Source of the DNA: DASRIA01 sp963816975
GTDB lineage: Bacteria > Actinomycetota > Thermoleophilia > Solirubrobacterales > JBBDJG01
DNA: 64,000 nt
NCBI GenBank assembly: GCA_963816975.1
Contig: CAWFMD010000003.1
Coordinates: 62,001 to 126,000 of the forward strand
Reading direction: 5' to 3'
Positions 17,043-25,905 of this stretch are shown piece after piece. The notes beneath the pieces are model-generated. The model made no database searches and was not told the origin of the DNA. It worked only from the letters and a program-made list of their open reading frames with translations. A program made the position numbers and the translations under genes. Positions within the stretch are counted from its first letter, which is position 1, and each line of letters starts with the position of its first letter.

Positions 17043-17115
17043 GGGCGGTTAGCTCAGCTGGGAGAGCGCCTGCCTTACAAGCAGGAGGTCGGCGGTTCGA
17101 TCCCGTCACCGCCCA
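17043..17115 (+). tRNA. tRNA-Val (anticodon TAC)
   Basis: A complete 73-nt cloverleaf. The acceptor stem GGGCGGT pairs with ACCGCCC, discriminator A at 17115. The D-arm contains AGCTCAGCTGGGAGAGC, the anticodon stem CCTGC/GCAGG encloses loop CTTACAA (anticodon TAC), and the T-arm is CGGCGGTTCGATCCCGTCA. The CCA end is not encoded. It decodes GUA and related valine codons. Confidence 0.97.
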
Positions 17116-17140
17116 CTAGCTATCGAGCCGACCACGGAAT

Positions 17141-18358
17141 ATGCTCCGTCGAGCCGTGGCCGCACGATCGCGATTGCGCAAAGCCGGGGTGTCGGTTGCG
17201 GCGCTCGCGGGGATCTCGCTGGCATTTCTGGGCCCAGCCTCCGCGGTCGCCGTGGTCCCGTACAAGGACATCGCCACCTCGGGCCCGCTGACCCACGTTT
17301 ACGTCGGAAACGAGTTGGGCTGCCAGGTCGCCTACCGGGGCGACGCGCGCCTCGAGCTGTTTCCGTCGTCCACGATCCCGGGCGACTGCGGGACCTTGGT
17401 CGCCCTCGCCGGCACTCTCTACACACCGGATTTCAGCAACCACGGAAGCACCGCCACGGGCAGCCTCGGCACCCGCACGCCGTTCACACCGGTCTCGCAG
17501 ACCAACGTCACCGGCAGCGGCAGGAGCAGCAGTCCCTACACGGTGACCACCACGGTCAACGTGGGCGCGACCGGGCTGCAGATCACCGAGGTCGATTCCT
17601 ACGTCACCGGGGAAGAGGCCTACCGCACCAGCGTCACGCTTCGCAACAACGGTGGCGCGACGGCCACCGGCACCCTCTACCGCGCGGGAGACTGCTACCT
17701 GCAGGAGTCGGATGTCGGTTACGGATTCGTGGACCCGTCAAGGCGGGCGGCCGGCTGCTCGGCCAACGCCAACAACTCCCCGCCGGGCCGGATCGAGCAG
17801 TGGTACCCGATCACGACCGGCAACCAGTACCTGGAGGGCAGCTTCAGCAGCGACGTGTGGTCGCGGATCGGGTCCCAGCAGCCGTTTCCCAACACCTGCC
17901 GGTGTGCAGAGCTGCTCGACAACGGCGCCGGCCTGAGCTGGAGCTTCTCGGTCCCCCCCGGCCAGAGCGCGACCTTCTCCCACTTCACCGTGTTCTCGCC
18001 GCGCGGCGTTGCGGGCCCGCCGCGTCCACCCCTGTACGGTGCCAACGGGCTCGTGCAGGCCCCCTCGAACCGGCGCTGCGTGAGCCGCCGCAAGTTCCGC
18101 ATCCGGATCCGGGAGCGTCGCGGGATCCGCATCGAGGCCGCGATCGTGGTCCTCAACGGCAGGCGGCTCAAGGTACTGAAGCGCCGGGTGTTCCAGCGCA
18201 AGCGACACACCGCCACGGTCAATCTGCGCGGCCTGCCCAAGGGCACCTTCAGGCTGAAGATCACCGTGCTCACCTCGACGGGCGACACCATCACCGGCAC
18301 CCGCAAGTACCGCACCTGCACCAAGAAGCGAAGGCCGGTGCGCCCGCCCAGGCTTTGA
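17141..18358 (+). CDS. Exported protein of unknown function with basic C-terminal module
   Basis: A 405-residue protein with a clear signal peptide (GVSVAALAGISLAFLGPASA). The mature part is a beta-rich domain (about 40-290) with paired cysteines, including AGDCYLQESDVGYGF and NTCRCAELL. A strongly basic module follows (about 315-405, SRRKFRIRIRERRGIRIEAA and TSTGDTITGTRKYRTC). The C-terminal part resembles the Ig-like beta modules that end many exported proteins of this bacterial group, but no enzyme motif is visible. It begins 25 nt after the tRNA. The ATG has only a weak ribosome-binding site. Confidence 0.75.
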   Translation: MLRRAVAARSRLRKAGVSVAALAGISLAFLGPASAVAVVPYKDIATSGPLTHVYVGNELGCQVAYRGDARLELFPSSTIPGDCGTLVALAGTLYTPDFSNHGSTATGSLGTRTPFTPVSQTNVTGSGRSSSPYTVTTTVNVGATGLQITEVDSYVTGEEAYRTSVTLRNNGGATATGTLYRAGDCYLQESDVGYGFVDPSRRAAGCSANANNSPPGRIEQWYPITTGNQYLEGSFSSDVWSRIGSQQPFPNTCRCAELLDNGAGLSWSFSVPPGQSATFSHFTVFSPRGVAGPPRPPLYGANGLVQAPSNRRCVSRRKFRIRIRERRGIRIEAAIVVLNGRRLKVLKRRVFQRKRHTATVNLRGLPKGTFRLKITVLTSTGDTITGTRKYRTCTKKRRPVRPPRL

Positions 18359-18407
18359 GGCCGCAGGGACGGCGAGCGTCCGCGGGCAAACCGGTCATGA
18401 TGGTGCC

Positions 18408-19571
18408 ATGAAGGCCGTCAGCTGCAGGCAGACCGCACTCGACCTGGTCGACATGCCGACGCCGCAGCCGGAGCGGGGCCAGGTTCTGATCGACGTCCTG
18501 CGTTGTGGAATCTGCGGATCGGACCTGCACGCGCGCCACCACTCGGATGAGCTCGCTGAGGTGATGACCGAGGCCGGCTACGACGGGTTCATGCGCTCCA
18601 ACCAGGACGTCGTGCTCGGACACGAGTTCTGTGGTGAGGTTGCCGAGTACGGTCCGGCTTGCCGCAGGAAGGCCCCCACCGGCACACCCGTTGTCGCACT
18701 GCCTTTGCGCAGGCGTGGGGGCGCGGTGCACGCGGTCGGCCTCTCGGCCGCCGCGCCCGGTGCGTACGCCGAGCGCGTGGTGGTCGAGGAGTCCCTGATG
18801 CTGCCGATCCCGAACGGGTTGGCACCGGAGCTGGGAGCCCTGACGGAGCCGATGGCGGTCGGCTGGCATGCCGTCCGCCGGGGCGAGGTCAAGAAGAACA
18901 CGGTGGCGATCGTGATCGGCTGCGGACCGATCGGCCTGGCCGTGATCTGCATGCTGAAGGCCGACGGCGTGCGGACGGTGATCGCCAGCGACTTTTCGAG
19001 CGGCCGGCGGACGCTCGCCACCCGCTGCGGCGCCGACGTCGTGGTGGATCCGGCGGAGGACTCGCCGTACGCGGCCGCCGGTGACCGCGGCCATCTGGAC
19101 AACGTGCCCGCCGCGCTCGATCTGGCGCTCGGGACGATGGAGAAACTGCGGCGCGTGCCGGTGCCCTGGCACCACGTCTGGCGCACCGCAGAGCGGCTCG
19201 GCGCCAAGCCGAAGGCACCCGTGGTCTTCGAGTGCGTGGGGGTCCCCGGCGTGATCGACGACATCATCGCGGGCGCGCCCCTGTTCTCGCGAGTCGTCGT
19301 GGTCGGCGTGTGCATGGGTGCCGACCAGATCCGCCCGGCAATGGCGATCAACAAGGAGGTCGACCTGCGCTTCGTGGTCGGCTACACGCCGCTCGAGTTC
19401 CGCGACACCCTGCACATGCTCGCCGAGGGGAAGGTCAATGCGGCACCGCTCGTCACAGGCGTGGTCGGACTGCCTGGCGTGAGCAGCGCCTTCGACGCGC
19501 TCGGCGATCCCGAGGCGCACGCCAAGATCCTGATCGATCCAAAGAGCCGGGCGGCCGCGCCCGTGATCTAG
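18408..19571 (+). CDS. Zinc-dependent alcohol dehydrogenase (MDR family)
   Basis: A 387-residue medium-chain dehydrogenase. The GroES-like domain has the catalytic-zinc motif CGICGSDLHARHH and VLGHEFCGEV; the Rossmann domain has VIGCGPIGLAV. The four-cysteine structural zinc lobe is absent and replaced by an Arg/Ala-rich segment. A roughly 15-residue insertion lies before GHEF (EVMTEAGYDGFMRSNQ). Such proteins oxidise or reduce alcohols with NAD(P); the substrate is unknown. The gene converges on a TetR regulator with a 3-nt overlap of the two stop codons (19568-19571). Confidence 0.9.
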   Translation: MKAVSCRQTALDLVDMPTPQPERGQVLIDVLRCGICGSDLHARHHSDELAEVMTEAGYDGFMRSNQDVVLGHEFCGEVAEYGPACRRKAPTGTPVVALPLRRRGGAVHAVGLSAAAPGAYAERVVVEESLMLPIPNGLAPELGALTEPMAVGWHAVRRGEVKKNTVAIVIGCGPIGLAVICMLKADGVRTVIASDFSSGRRTLATRCGADVVVDPAEDSPYAAAGDRGHLDNVPAALDLALGTMEKLRRVPVPWHHVWRTAERLGAKPKAPVVFECVGVPGVIDDIIAGAPLFSRVVVVGVCMGADQIRPAMAINKEVDLRFVVGYTPLEFRDTLHMLAEGKVNAAPLVTGVVGLPGVSSAFDALGDPEAHAKILIDPKSRAAAPVI

Positions 19572-20233
19572 GCAGGTCGCCAGCGCCCCGCGAGCGCTGC
19601 CGTGAGGAACTGCATCAGCACCGGCTCCAACTCCCGCAGCTTCGCGGTCCGCCCCGCGGCCACGTACACGACCACCATCTCGATCACGCCCCCGGCGAGC
19701 GCCGCAAAGATGCGCTTGTCGAGTTCCCTGACGGTCGGATCCGCCCTGCGCGCATCGTCGTGCAGCCGCCGGTACTGCCGCGCGAACACCCTCATCATCT
19801 CGGTCCGCCGCTCGAGTGCGGCCGGCCCGGCCGCCATGATCTCGATCGTGCCGATCCGCGAGAACGCAGGATCGGCCGCCATCACCGCGAGCAGCGTCCG
19901 GATGCCCGCGCGCAGGCGCTGCTCCCAATCGTCGATGCCGCGCGTCGCCCGCGTGATCTCGCTCAGCAGGTAGCCGATCCCAGTATCGAAAGCGACCAGG
20001 AAGCACTCCTCCTTGTCGGCGAAGTGCTCGTAGAACGTGCGCCGCGAGACGCCCGCGCCCGCGATCACGTCGGCGACCGTCGTCTCGACATAGCCGTTGG
20101 CCGAGACAGCCGCCGCCATCGCCTCCAGCATGCGCCCGCGCTGCGAGGCGAGCACCGCGTCGCGCGACAGGTCGTGGCGCCCATGCGGGAGCCGGTCGAC
20201 CCACGCCCCTGCGCCGGTCGGCAGCCCCATCAT
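19568..20233 (-). CDS. TetR-family transcriptional regulator
   Basis: A 221-residue repressor with an N-terminal helix-turn-helix (AAAVSANGYVETTVADVIAG, then GVSRRTFYEHFADKEECF at about 58-75). A variable all-helical ligand domain follows. It is divergent from the SGNH-lipase gene and convergent with the alcohol dehydrogenase. A short palindrome, TCGGA-N4-TCCGA (20264-20277), lies 30 nt upstream of its start and 10 nt upstream of the lipase promoter's -35 box. It is a plausible operator for both directions. Ligand unknown. Confidence 0.92.
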   Translation of the reverse strand: MMGLPTGAGAWVDRLPHGRHDLSRDAVLASQRGRMLEAMAAAVSANGYVETTVADVIAGAGVSRRTFYEHFADKEECFLVAFDTGIGYLLSEITRATRGIDDWEQRLRAGIRTLLAVMAADPAFSRIGTIEIMAAGPAALERRTEMMRVFARQYRRLHDDARRADPTVRELDKRIFAALAGGVIEMVVVYVAAGRTAKLRELEPVLMQFLTAALAGRWRPA

Positions 20234-20263
20234 CGGGTTCTCGTGGAGATCATCTCGGACAAC

Positions 20264-20315
20264 TCGGAACTCTCCGAATTCAGGGGTTGACTTCCGTGGG
20301 AGGGGCGGTTACCTT
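20264..20315 (+). promoter_or_regulatory. Promoter of the SGNH lipase gene with possible TetR operator
   Basis: TTGACT (20287-20292) and TACCTT (20310-20315) are separated by 17 nt and match the sigma-70-type consensus well. The inverted repeat TCGGA-ACTC-TCCGA (20264-20277) lies just upstream. The predicted transcript begins near 20322, leaving a leader of about 90 nt before the GTG start at 20412. Confidence 0.65.
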
Positions 20316-20411
20316 CTCCCCCGGTAAGAAAACACTCATGTTTCCAAAGAGGAGACATGAGGGTACCAGCGGCACGCAAAGTCCCCACTCGACCCCCGGA
20401 GGAGAGACCCT

Positions 20412-21653
20412 GTGACCCTGACCGCTCTGGCACGAGCCCGCGTTGCGAAGACCAGCTTCCGTCGAACGACCGCCGTCGCGCTGATCGCGCTGGGCGCAGC
20501 GGCCTGTGGTGCCGTTCCCGCCCACGCAGACGGGCCCGGCGTCGGCACCCCGACGGTCGTCAGCGTCGGCGACTCCTACATCTCCGGGGAGGCCGGCCGC
20601 TGGGCAGGCAACACCAACCAGAGTTCGTCGAAGACCGACGCGCTCGGCTCCACGGCTTACTACGACAACGCCTCGAACACCGCCGAGACCATCAACCGCT
20701 GCCACCGCTCCAAGGCGGCCGAGATCATCATCGGCGGCGGGATCGACAGCAAGAACCTGGCGTGCTCGGGCGCGAAGACGTCGACCTTCACCGACTCCGA
20801 CGGCAACTTCAAGCCGGGGCTCGACTTCTACAACGGATCCGCCGGCCAGGGTCAGGCGAGGATGCTCCAGGACTATGCGGCCACGCACAACGTGAAGATG
20901 ATCAGCCTGTCGATCGGCGGCAACAACTTCAACTTCGCATCGATCGTGCAGACCTGCGTGACGGATTGGGCGACCTCGCCGACGTGGTGGAAGAACTACT
21001 GCAACGACGACTCGTCCGTGACGAGCAACTTCACCTCGTCAAACGTCAATACCCAGACCACGGCGATCAAGAACGCGATCCTCAACATCAGCACCGCGAT
21101 GACCAACGCCGGCTACTCGGCCGCGCAGTTCGCAATCGTGGTCCAGGACTACATGTCCCCGCTGCCGAACGGATCCGGCATGCGCTACTCGGAGTCCGGC
21201 TACACCCGCCAGAGCACGGGCGGCTGCGGCTTCTGGAACGCCGACCTCAACTGGGCCAACGGAACGGCGCTCCCGACCATCAACAACGCGGTCAAGAACG
21301 GGGCGGCGCAGACCGGACTGTCGAACGTGAAGATCATGGAGCTGCAGTCGACGTTCAACGGACGGCGCCTGTGCGAGAACACCGTCGGGCTGCTCGAGGA
21401 GAAGGGCGTCGCCAACTGGACGGTGTCCGGCGCGGTCGACAAGACGGAGTGGATCTCGCAGATCCGCACCCTGTCGACGGTCTTCGGCCCCTACTACGTG
21501 CAGGAGTCCCTGCACCCCAACTACTGGGGCGAGAAGGCGCTGCGCAACTGCGTGCGCCAGGCCTTCAACGGCGGCGCCCCGCGCGGTGGAACCTGCACCC
21601 GCACGGCCAACGGGCTGAACGGCAACGGCGAGCCGAACATGGCACTGCAGTAA
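20412..21653 (+). CDS. Secreted SGNH/GDSL-family lipase or esterase
   Basis: A 413-residue exported hydrolase. An N-terminal signal peptide (AVALIALGAAACGAVPAHA) is followed by an SGNH domain with block I SVGDSYISGE (Ser55 as nucleophile), block III SIGGNNFNF (oxyanion Gly and Asn) and block V SLHPNYWG with the catalytic His. Several cysteines suggest disulfides. The family resembles Streptomyces secreted lipases. GTG 20412 follows GGAGGAGAG at a good distance. A 25-codon frame beginning at ATG 20338 ends exactly over this start (GTGA) and may be a leader. A strong hairpin terminator follows. Confidence 0.9.
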   Translation: MTLTALARARVAKTSFRRTTAVALIALGAAACGAVPAHADGPGVGTPTVVSVGDSYISGEAGRWAGNTNQSSSKTDALGSTAYYDNASNTAETINRCHRSKAAEIIIGGGIDSKNLACSGAKTSTFTDSDGNFKPGLDFYNGSAGQGQARMLQDYAATHNVKMISLSIGGNNFNFASIVQTCVTDWATSPTWWKNYCNDDSSVTSNFTSSNVNTQTTAIKNAILNISTAMTNAGYSAAQFAIVVQDYMSPLPNGSGMRYSESGYTRQSTGGCGFWNADLNWANGTALPTINNAVKNGAAQTGLSNVKIMELQSTFNGRRLCENTVGLLEEKGVANWTVSGAVDKTEWISQIRTLSTVFGPYYVQESLHPNYWGEKALRNCVRQAFNGGAPRGGTCTRTANGLNGNGEPNMALQ

Positions 21654-21687
21654 GCCGCGACACCCGAGCGGCGAGCAACAGCCACGC

Positions 21688-21739
21688 GCCTCAGGCGGCC
21701 GGGACCCTCTCCGGCCGCCTGAGGCTTCTCGCCTCAGGC
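21688..21739. terminator. Bidirectional terminator with two alternative hairpins
   Basis: GCCTCAGGCGGCCGG (21688-21702) is perfectly complementary to 21711-21725 across an 8-nt loop. GCCTGAGGC (21717-21725) can also pair with a third arm, GCCTCAGGC (21731-21739), across a 5-nt loop. It lies between the convergent lipase and propeller-PKD genes and can serve both strands. Confidence 0.85.
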
Positions 21740-21746
21740 GATCGCC

Positions 21747-23276
21747 CTAGCGCTTCCCCCGGGGCTTCACCACGGCGGTGTCGTCGGTGAACTTGCCGTC
21801 GTCGTCGGTCACCCGCACGGTCACCGTCACCTGCTTGGGGTTGGTGAACACCTGATCTGTGGTCGGATCCCTGCCGGTGTCGCGCTCGAATGTGCCGTTG
21901 CCGTCCATGTCCCACCGGTACTTCTTGATCGAGCCGTTCGCGTCGGAGGAGCCGGAGGCGTCGAATGCGACGGCCGTCCCGACCGCCGGCGTGCGATCCG
22001 CCGCCGCGACCTGGGCCGAGGGGCCACCTGGCTGCTGGTTGGAGAACTCGATCGGGATGCGGATGAAATCGCGGTCCGCCGTGCCGTTGCAGCCGCTCAG
22101 GTGGTACCAGGTGTAGAACTGCTGCGCGCGCTGGCCGACGGTCTCGAAGTTCCGGGAGGTGCTGTCCGGGTCGAGCAGGGATGACTCCTTGATCGGGTCC
22201 GGCGGGGTGCAGTCGCTGGCGAACGAGATCTCCGCCTCCATCAGCAGCTGCACGTCGCTCCAGTTCAGGAGATCGTCCGAGAGCGCGTAGTACACACCCG
22301 GCGGCTTGCCGTGGGCCGGGTCCCCGACGGAGTTGCCGACCAGCATCCACTTCCTGAAGTAGGTGTTGTAGGTGAGGCTCTCGCTGATCGTGCCGATGCT
22401 GTTGAAGTCGACCGGCGCACAGACGTGATCGGCCGGGTTGATGGTGCCGACGTAGGGGTTGGCGAACCGGACGCTGAAGGTCGTCCCGTTCCACGCGCGC
22501 CACGACGTCTGGTCGCTCACGTCGCGCGTGCGCATGATGCAGGTGCCGATCTGCTGGAGGTTGCGCGGCTGCGCGCGGAACATCACGTAGAAGTAGCCGT
22601 CGCCCGTGCGCACGATGTTGCTCGGGCTGAAGTATCCGTTCGGGCCGTTCATCGCGAACTGGTACGGAGTGGCCGCGACCAGGTTCGCGGGCGCCGTGGC
22701 GTGTGTGAAGGTCGCACCCGAGTTCGTCGAGACGGCGCTCGTGATCGCGTTGAACCAGCACTCGGGCCACGAGGGGCAGCCGGTCAAATAGTCGTTGCCC
22801 CGGTACTCCATGTGCACCAGCGCGTAGACCGTCTTCCCGTCGGGCGTCCACGGCGACGCGAGCCACTCCTTCGCGTCGTACTTGGAGGGATCGGAGTTCT
22901 CGTGCGAGCTCATCGTCTTCGTGCACGGGTGCGTGTAGGTGCCGTCGAGCGTCGAGTTCGCGATCCAGCGGTAGTTCGAGAAGTGCGAGTTCATCAACTG
23001 GATCTTGCCGGTGTCGTCCCTGAACGCGCGCGCCGGCTCGTCGGTGATGTCCCAGGTCTCGCACTGGTGGACGGACCAGTCGAAGATCATCACCTCGGGG
23101 CCGACCTGCCGCACGGTCGGCTCGTTGTAGACGAACGGAGCGTTGGGCGGAGGCAGGGCGCCGGCGGCTGCGGTCAGGAAGAACGTGGCGGCCAGCGCCG
23201 TGGTGCAGGCGCCGACCAGCGCCCGCAGCCGCCTGCAGTTGGTGAAGCTGATTCCCCCAAGGTTCCGACCTGCCAT
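21747..23276 (-). CDS. Exported beta-propeller-like protein with C-terminal PKD domain
   Basis: About 509 residues. A signal peptide (VGACTTALAATFFLTAAAGA) precedes a large domain of repeated beta-sheet segments reminiscent of five-bladed glycosidase-type propellers. Examples are MIFDWSVHQCETWDITDE, SPSNIVRTGDGYFYVMFRA and YFRKWMLVGNSVGD. The C-terminal PKD domain (about 420-500) contains VAFDASGSSDANGSIKKYRW. A carbohydrate-active or carbohydrate-binding role is possible, but no catalytic residues can be assigned. ATG 23276 is chosen because the signal peptide follows directly; the frame is open to 23333. The next 289 nt up to the hydrolase gene show no gene. Confidence 0.75.
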   Translation of the reverse strand: MAGRNLGGISFTNCRRLRALVGACTTALAATFFLTAAAGALPPPNAPFVYNEPTVRQVGPEVMIFDWSVHQCETWDITDEPARAFRDDTGKIQLMNSHFSNYRWIANSTLDGTYTHPCTKTMSSHENSDPSKYDAKEWLASPWTPDGKTVYALVHMEYRGNDYLTGCPSWPECWFNAITSAVSTNSGATFTHATAPANLVAATPYQFAMNGPNGYFSPSNIVRTGDGYFYVMFRAQPRNLQQIGTCIMRTRDVSDQTSWRAWNGTTFSVRFANPYVGTINPADHVCAPVDFNSIGTISESLTYNTYFRKWMLVGNSVGDPAHGKPPGVYYALSDDLLNWSDVQLLMEAEISFASDCTPPDPIKESSLLDPDSTSRNFETVGQRAQQFYTWYHLSGCNGTADRDFIRIPIEFSNQQPGGPSAQVAAADRTPAVGTAVAFDASGSSDANGSIKKYRWDMDGNGTFERDTGRDPTTDQVFTNPKQVTVTVRVTDDDGKFTDDTAVVKPRGKR

Positions 23277-23565
23277 CGTCCCCGCCCGGTGGATGGTGAC
23301 TGGGAGCACCCGTGCGGCCCATCCGCCGACCAAATGAGGCTACTACGAACCGAGCGGGATGGAGACGACCCACCAATGCCGGGACGCCACAGACGGACGT
23401 CGCGACGGTGCTCCATCGCACCGAGCGGATTCTGGGGGTCGAGTGCACGGTCGTCCGGGACACGCGCACTTCCCCGCGCTCGTCGGCGTGCGCCGGCCAC
23501 GCTGACAGATAGCGCGTATCTGATCCCCGCCCAGCGGCTGCGCCCCACCCCCCGCGGGGCGTAGG

Positions 23566-24441
23566 ATGCCGCCCATGACGAGCGCCGAGGTCGTCGCGCA
23601 CCATCAGTCCTCCGGACGCTTCTTCGACGCCGCCGGCGTGCGCAGCTTCGTGCGCGACGAAGGGGACGGCGAGCCGGTCGTGTGCCTGCACGGGGTGCCG
23701 AGCTCGAGCTTCCTGTACCGCAAGGTGATCAAGGAGCTGGCCGGCCGTGGGCTTCGCGGCGTGGCCTTCGACCTGCCCGGGCTCGGCCTCGCCGCACGTC
23801 CGCGCGATCACGACTATTCGTGGACGGGGCTCGGCCGGTTCTGCGTCGCGGCCGTGGATGCCCTCGGGCTGGAGCGCTTTCATCTCGTTGTCCACGACGT
23901 GGGCGGCCCGGCCGGGTTCGAGTTGGCGGCCGCGATGCCCGAGCGTGTGCGCTCGCTGACGGTGCTGAACACGATCATCGCGGTCGACACCTTCAAGCGA
24001 CCGTGGTCGATGGAGCCCTTCGCCCGCCGCGGTATCGGTGAGGCGTACCTGGCGACGCTGAGCAAGCCCGCGTTCCGGCAGCTGTGGTACCTGCAGGGCA
24101 TCGAAGACCGCGGTGCGATGTCGAAGGAGGAGATCTACGCATACGTCGACCTGCTCAAGCGTGACGACGGCGGCCGCGCGTTCCTGAAGGTGATGCGCGG
24201 GTTCGAGCGCACGCCCGCGAAGCGGGCTCTATACGAGAGCACGGTGCGGGACGTGCCCTACCCGGTCCAGATCGTGTGGGGGTCCGAGGATCCGGCGCTG
24301 AAGCTCTCGGTCCACGGGGAGCAGGCGCGGCGCGCGGCCGGCCTCGAGCAGATCCACACGGTCCCCGCCAAGCACTTCCTCCAGGAAGAGCAGGCGCCCG
24401 CGATCGCGGAGCGGGTCGCCGACCTGGCGCGCGCCGGCTAG
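23566..24441 (+). CDS. Alpha/beta hydrolase (haloalkane dehalogenase/epoxide hydrolase-like)
   Basis: A 291-residue alpha/beta-hydrolase fold enzyme. The oxyanion motif is HGVPSSSFLYR (residues 42-52). The nucleophile elbow VVHDVGGPAG carries Asp111 rather than Ser, as in haloalkane dehalogenases and epoxide hydrolases. The later acid lies in VWGSEDPAL and the base in PAKHFLQEE. The Trp that follows the nucleophile in most dehalogenases is Val here, so halide binding is doubtful. ATG 23575 is a possible alternative start. The stop overlaps the convergent SRPBCC gene by 4 nt. Confidence 0.85.
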   Translation: MPPMTSAEVVAHHQSSGRFFDAAGVRSFVRDEGDGEPVVCLHGVPSSSFLYRKVIKELAGRGLRGVAFDLPGLGLAARPRDHDYSWTGLGRFCVAAVDALGLERFHLVVHDVGGPAGFELAAAMPERVRSLTVLNTIIAVDTFKRPWSMEPFARRGIGEAYLATLSKPAFRQLWYLQGIEDRGAMSKEEIYAYVDLLKRDDGGRAFLKVMRGFERTPAKRALYESTVRDVPYPVQIVWGSEDPALKLSVHGEQARRAAGLEQIHTVPAKHFLQEEQAPAIAERVADLARAG

Positions 24442-25001
24442 CTGCGTGTGGCGGCGCGCCGCTCGGCCTCGGCTCGAGTGGCGTCAAGTGACTGGGCCAC
24501 AGCCCGTTCCCACGGGCCCGCAACGCGGTCCGCCCACCACTGACCCAACCGCCACAGGTCGGTGCCGAGCTCGCCGGAGTAGACGAACTCCGTTCCCTGC
24601 GGAACCTCCCGCAGCTCGAATGTCTCCAGGACGTGCGGCACGGGGCCGCGCAGCAGGCGGAACGACACGCGTCGCGGCGGCTCGAAGCGGACCGTCTCCA
24701 CCGTAGTCGTGGTCAGGCCGGCGGCGGTCGTGAAGTGCGCGGCCAGCACCATGTCACTGCCACGCTCCAGCACCTCCAGCTTGTCCGCCATGGCCCGCGG
24801 AGTGCGACCGAGGTAGGGCGCGGCGATCACGTCGAAGACGGTTTGCGGCGGCGCCGCGATCGTCAGCGACATCGGCCCCAGCGCCCGCACTCGGCGCCCG
24901 ATGCCGAGATCCAGGGTGAGCGCACCGCGCACGACGAGCACGTAGCCGCCGGCCGCCGCAGCGAGCCCGGAGACGAAAGCGGCGATCCGGCGCACGTCCA
25001 C
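24438..25001 (-). CDS. SRPBCC-family protein with N-terminal membrane helix
   Basis: A 187-residue protein. One N-terminal hydrophobic segment (IAAFVSGLAAAAGGYVLVV) is followed by a SRPBCC/polyketide-cyclase-like fold (about 45-170), starting LTIAAPPQTVFDVIAAPYLG and including HVLETFELREVPQGTEFVYS. This fold binds hydrophobic ligands, and the anchor would place it at the membrane. It starts with GTG 25001, 23 nt from the divergent CDP-alcohol phosphatidyltransferase gene, so the two promoters must overlap and a lipid-related link is plausible. No specific ligand can be named. Confidence 0.78.
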   Translation of the reverse strand: MDVRRIAAFVSGLAAAAGGYVLVVRGALTLDLGIGRRVRALGPMSLTIAAPPQTVFDVIAAPYLGRTPRAMADKLEVLERGSDMVLAAHFTTAAGLTTTTVETVRFEPPRRVSFRLLRGPVPHVLETFELREVPQGTEFVYSGELGTDLWRLGQWWADRVAGPWERAVAQSLDATRAEAERRAATRS

Positions 25002-25024
25002 AGCGTACGCGCATCACAATCTCC

Positions 25025-25879
25025 GTGGTGCACGCGATCAACCATGATGTCCGCGCGTCGCTCCGGCTCACGGAGGGGGAACGCTGGACGGCGCAGGCCC
25101 TGCGTGGGCTGCGGCGGGACGAGTACCGGCCCGCTGCCTGGCTGCGGTTCGTGCGCATCTCGCTCGAGCGTTCGCGCGCGACGCGCCGCGCCCGTCCGGC
25201 GCTCGCGCGGCAGGCGCGCGCCTGGGGCACGAGCGGAGCGCTCGCCTGGGTGATCGCCGCCCGCGCCGCCCGCCGCGCCGGCGGCGGCGTCCGGCTGCGT
25301 CCCGTCGCCGGGCTGTGCTGGTGGCTTGCCGTGTGGCAGATGCTCGACTGGCATCTCGGCATGGTCGAGGGCCGCGACGGGCGTTCGCATGCGCGACTCG
25401 CGCCTGCCGACGGGCTCAGTCTGGTGCGCTTCTGGCTGGTCCCGGTGGTCCCGGCAGTGGCGCGCTCGCCCGCGGGGCTGCCGGCCGTGATCGCCGCCGG
25501 AGGCGTGACCGATTGGCTCGACGGGGCGCTGGCCCGCCGCCACGGTCCCACTCGCCTCGGGGAGGATCTGGACACAACGGCCGATCTAGCTTTCTTCGCG
25601 ATGGTCGCCCTGTCCGCGCGCGCCGCGGACCGGATCCCGCCCTTGGCCTTCTGGGCGCTGGGCGCCCGTCAGGCGCTCGGCCTGGCCCTGTCGCTCGGCA
25701 CGTTCTTCGGCCGGGCGCGGCGCCCCGCCATCAGCGCTCGGCGCTGGGGGGCGGTGCCGCGGGTCGCGGGGCTGGCCATCTGCGCCGCGGGCCGCCCGCG
25801 CCCGGGTACGGCGCTGCTGGTGATCGGCTGCCTCGTGCCGCCACAGCAACTGTCACGTGCGGCATTCCAGTCTCGCTGA
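25025..25879 (+). CDS. CDP-alcohol phosphatidyltransferase family protein
   Basis: A 284-residue membrane enzyme of phospholipid synthesis that would join a CDP-activated lipid to an alcohol. The catalytic motif runs DWLDGALARRHGPTRLGEDL and continues DTTAD, giving the four acidic residues of the family. Seven residues, not the usual eight, separate AR from G. Several hydrophobic helices follow. An N-terminal extension of about 120 Arg-rich residues is unusual compared with PgsA. The acceptor alcohol cannot be predicted. The start is GTG 25025 or 25028. It diverges from the SRPBCC gene. Confidence 0.82.
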   Translation: MVHAINHDVRASLRLTEGERWTAQALRGLRRDEYRPAAWLRFVRISLERSRATRRARPALARQARAWGTSGALAWVIAARAARRAGGGVRLRPVAGLCWWLAVWQMLDWHLGMVEGRDGRSHARLAPADGLSLVRFWLVPVVPAVARSPAGLPAVIAAGGVTDWLDGALARRHGPTRLGEDLDTTADLAFFAMVALSARAADRIPPLAFWALGARQALGLALSLGTFFGRARRPAISARRWGAVPRVAGLAICAAGRPRPGTALLVIGCLVPPQQLSRAAFQSR

Positions 25880-25905
25880 CCGCCCGTTTCCAATTTCTTG
25901 GGGAG

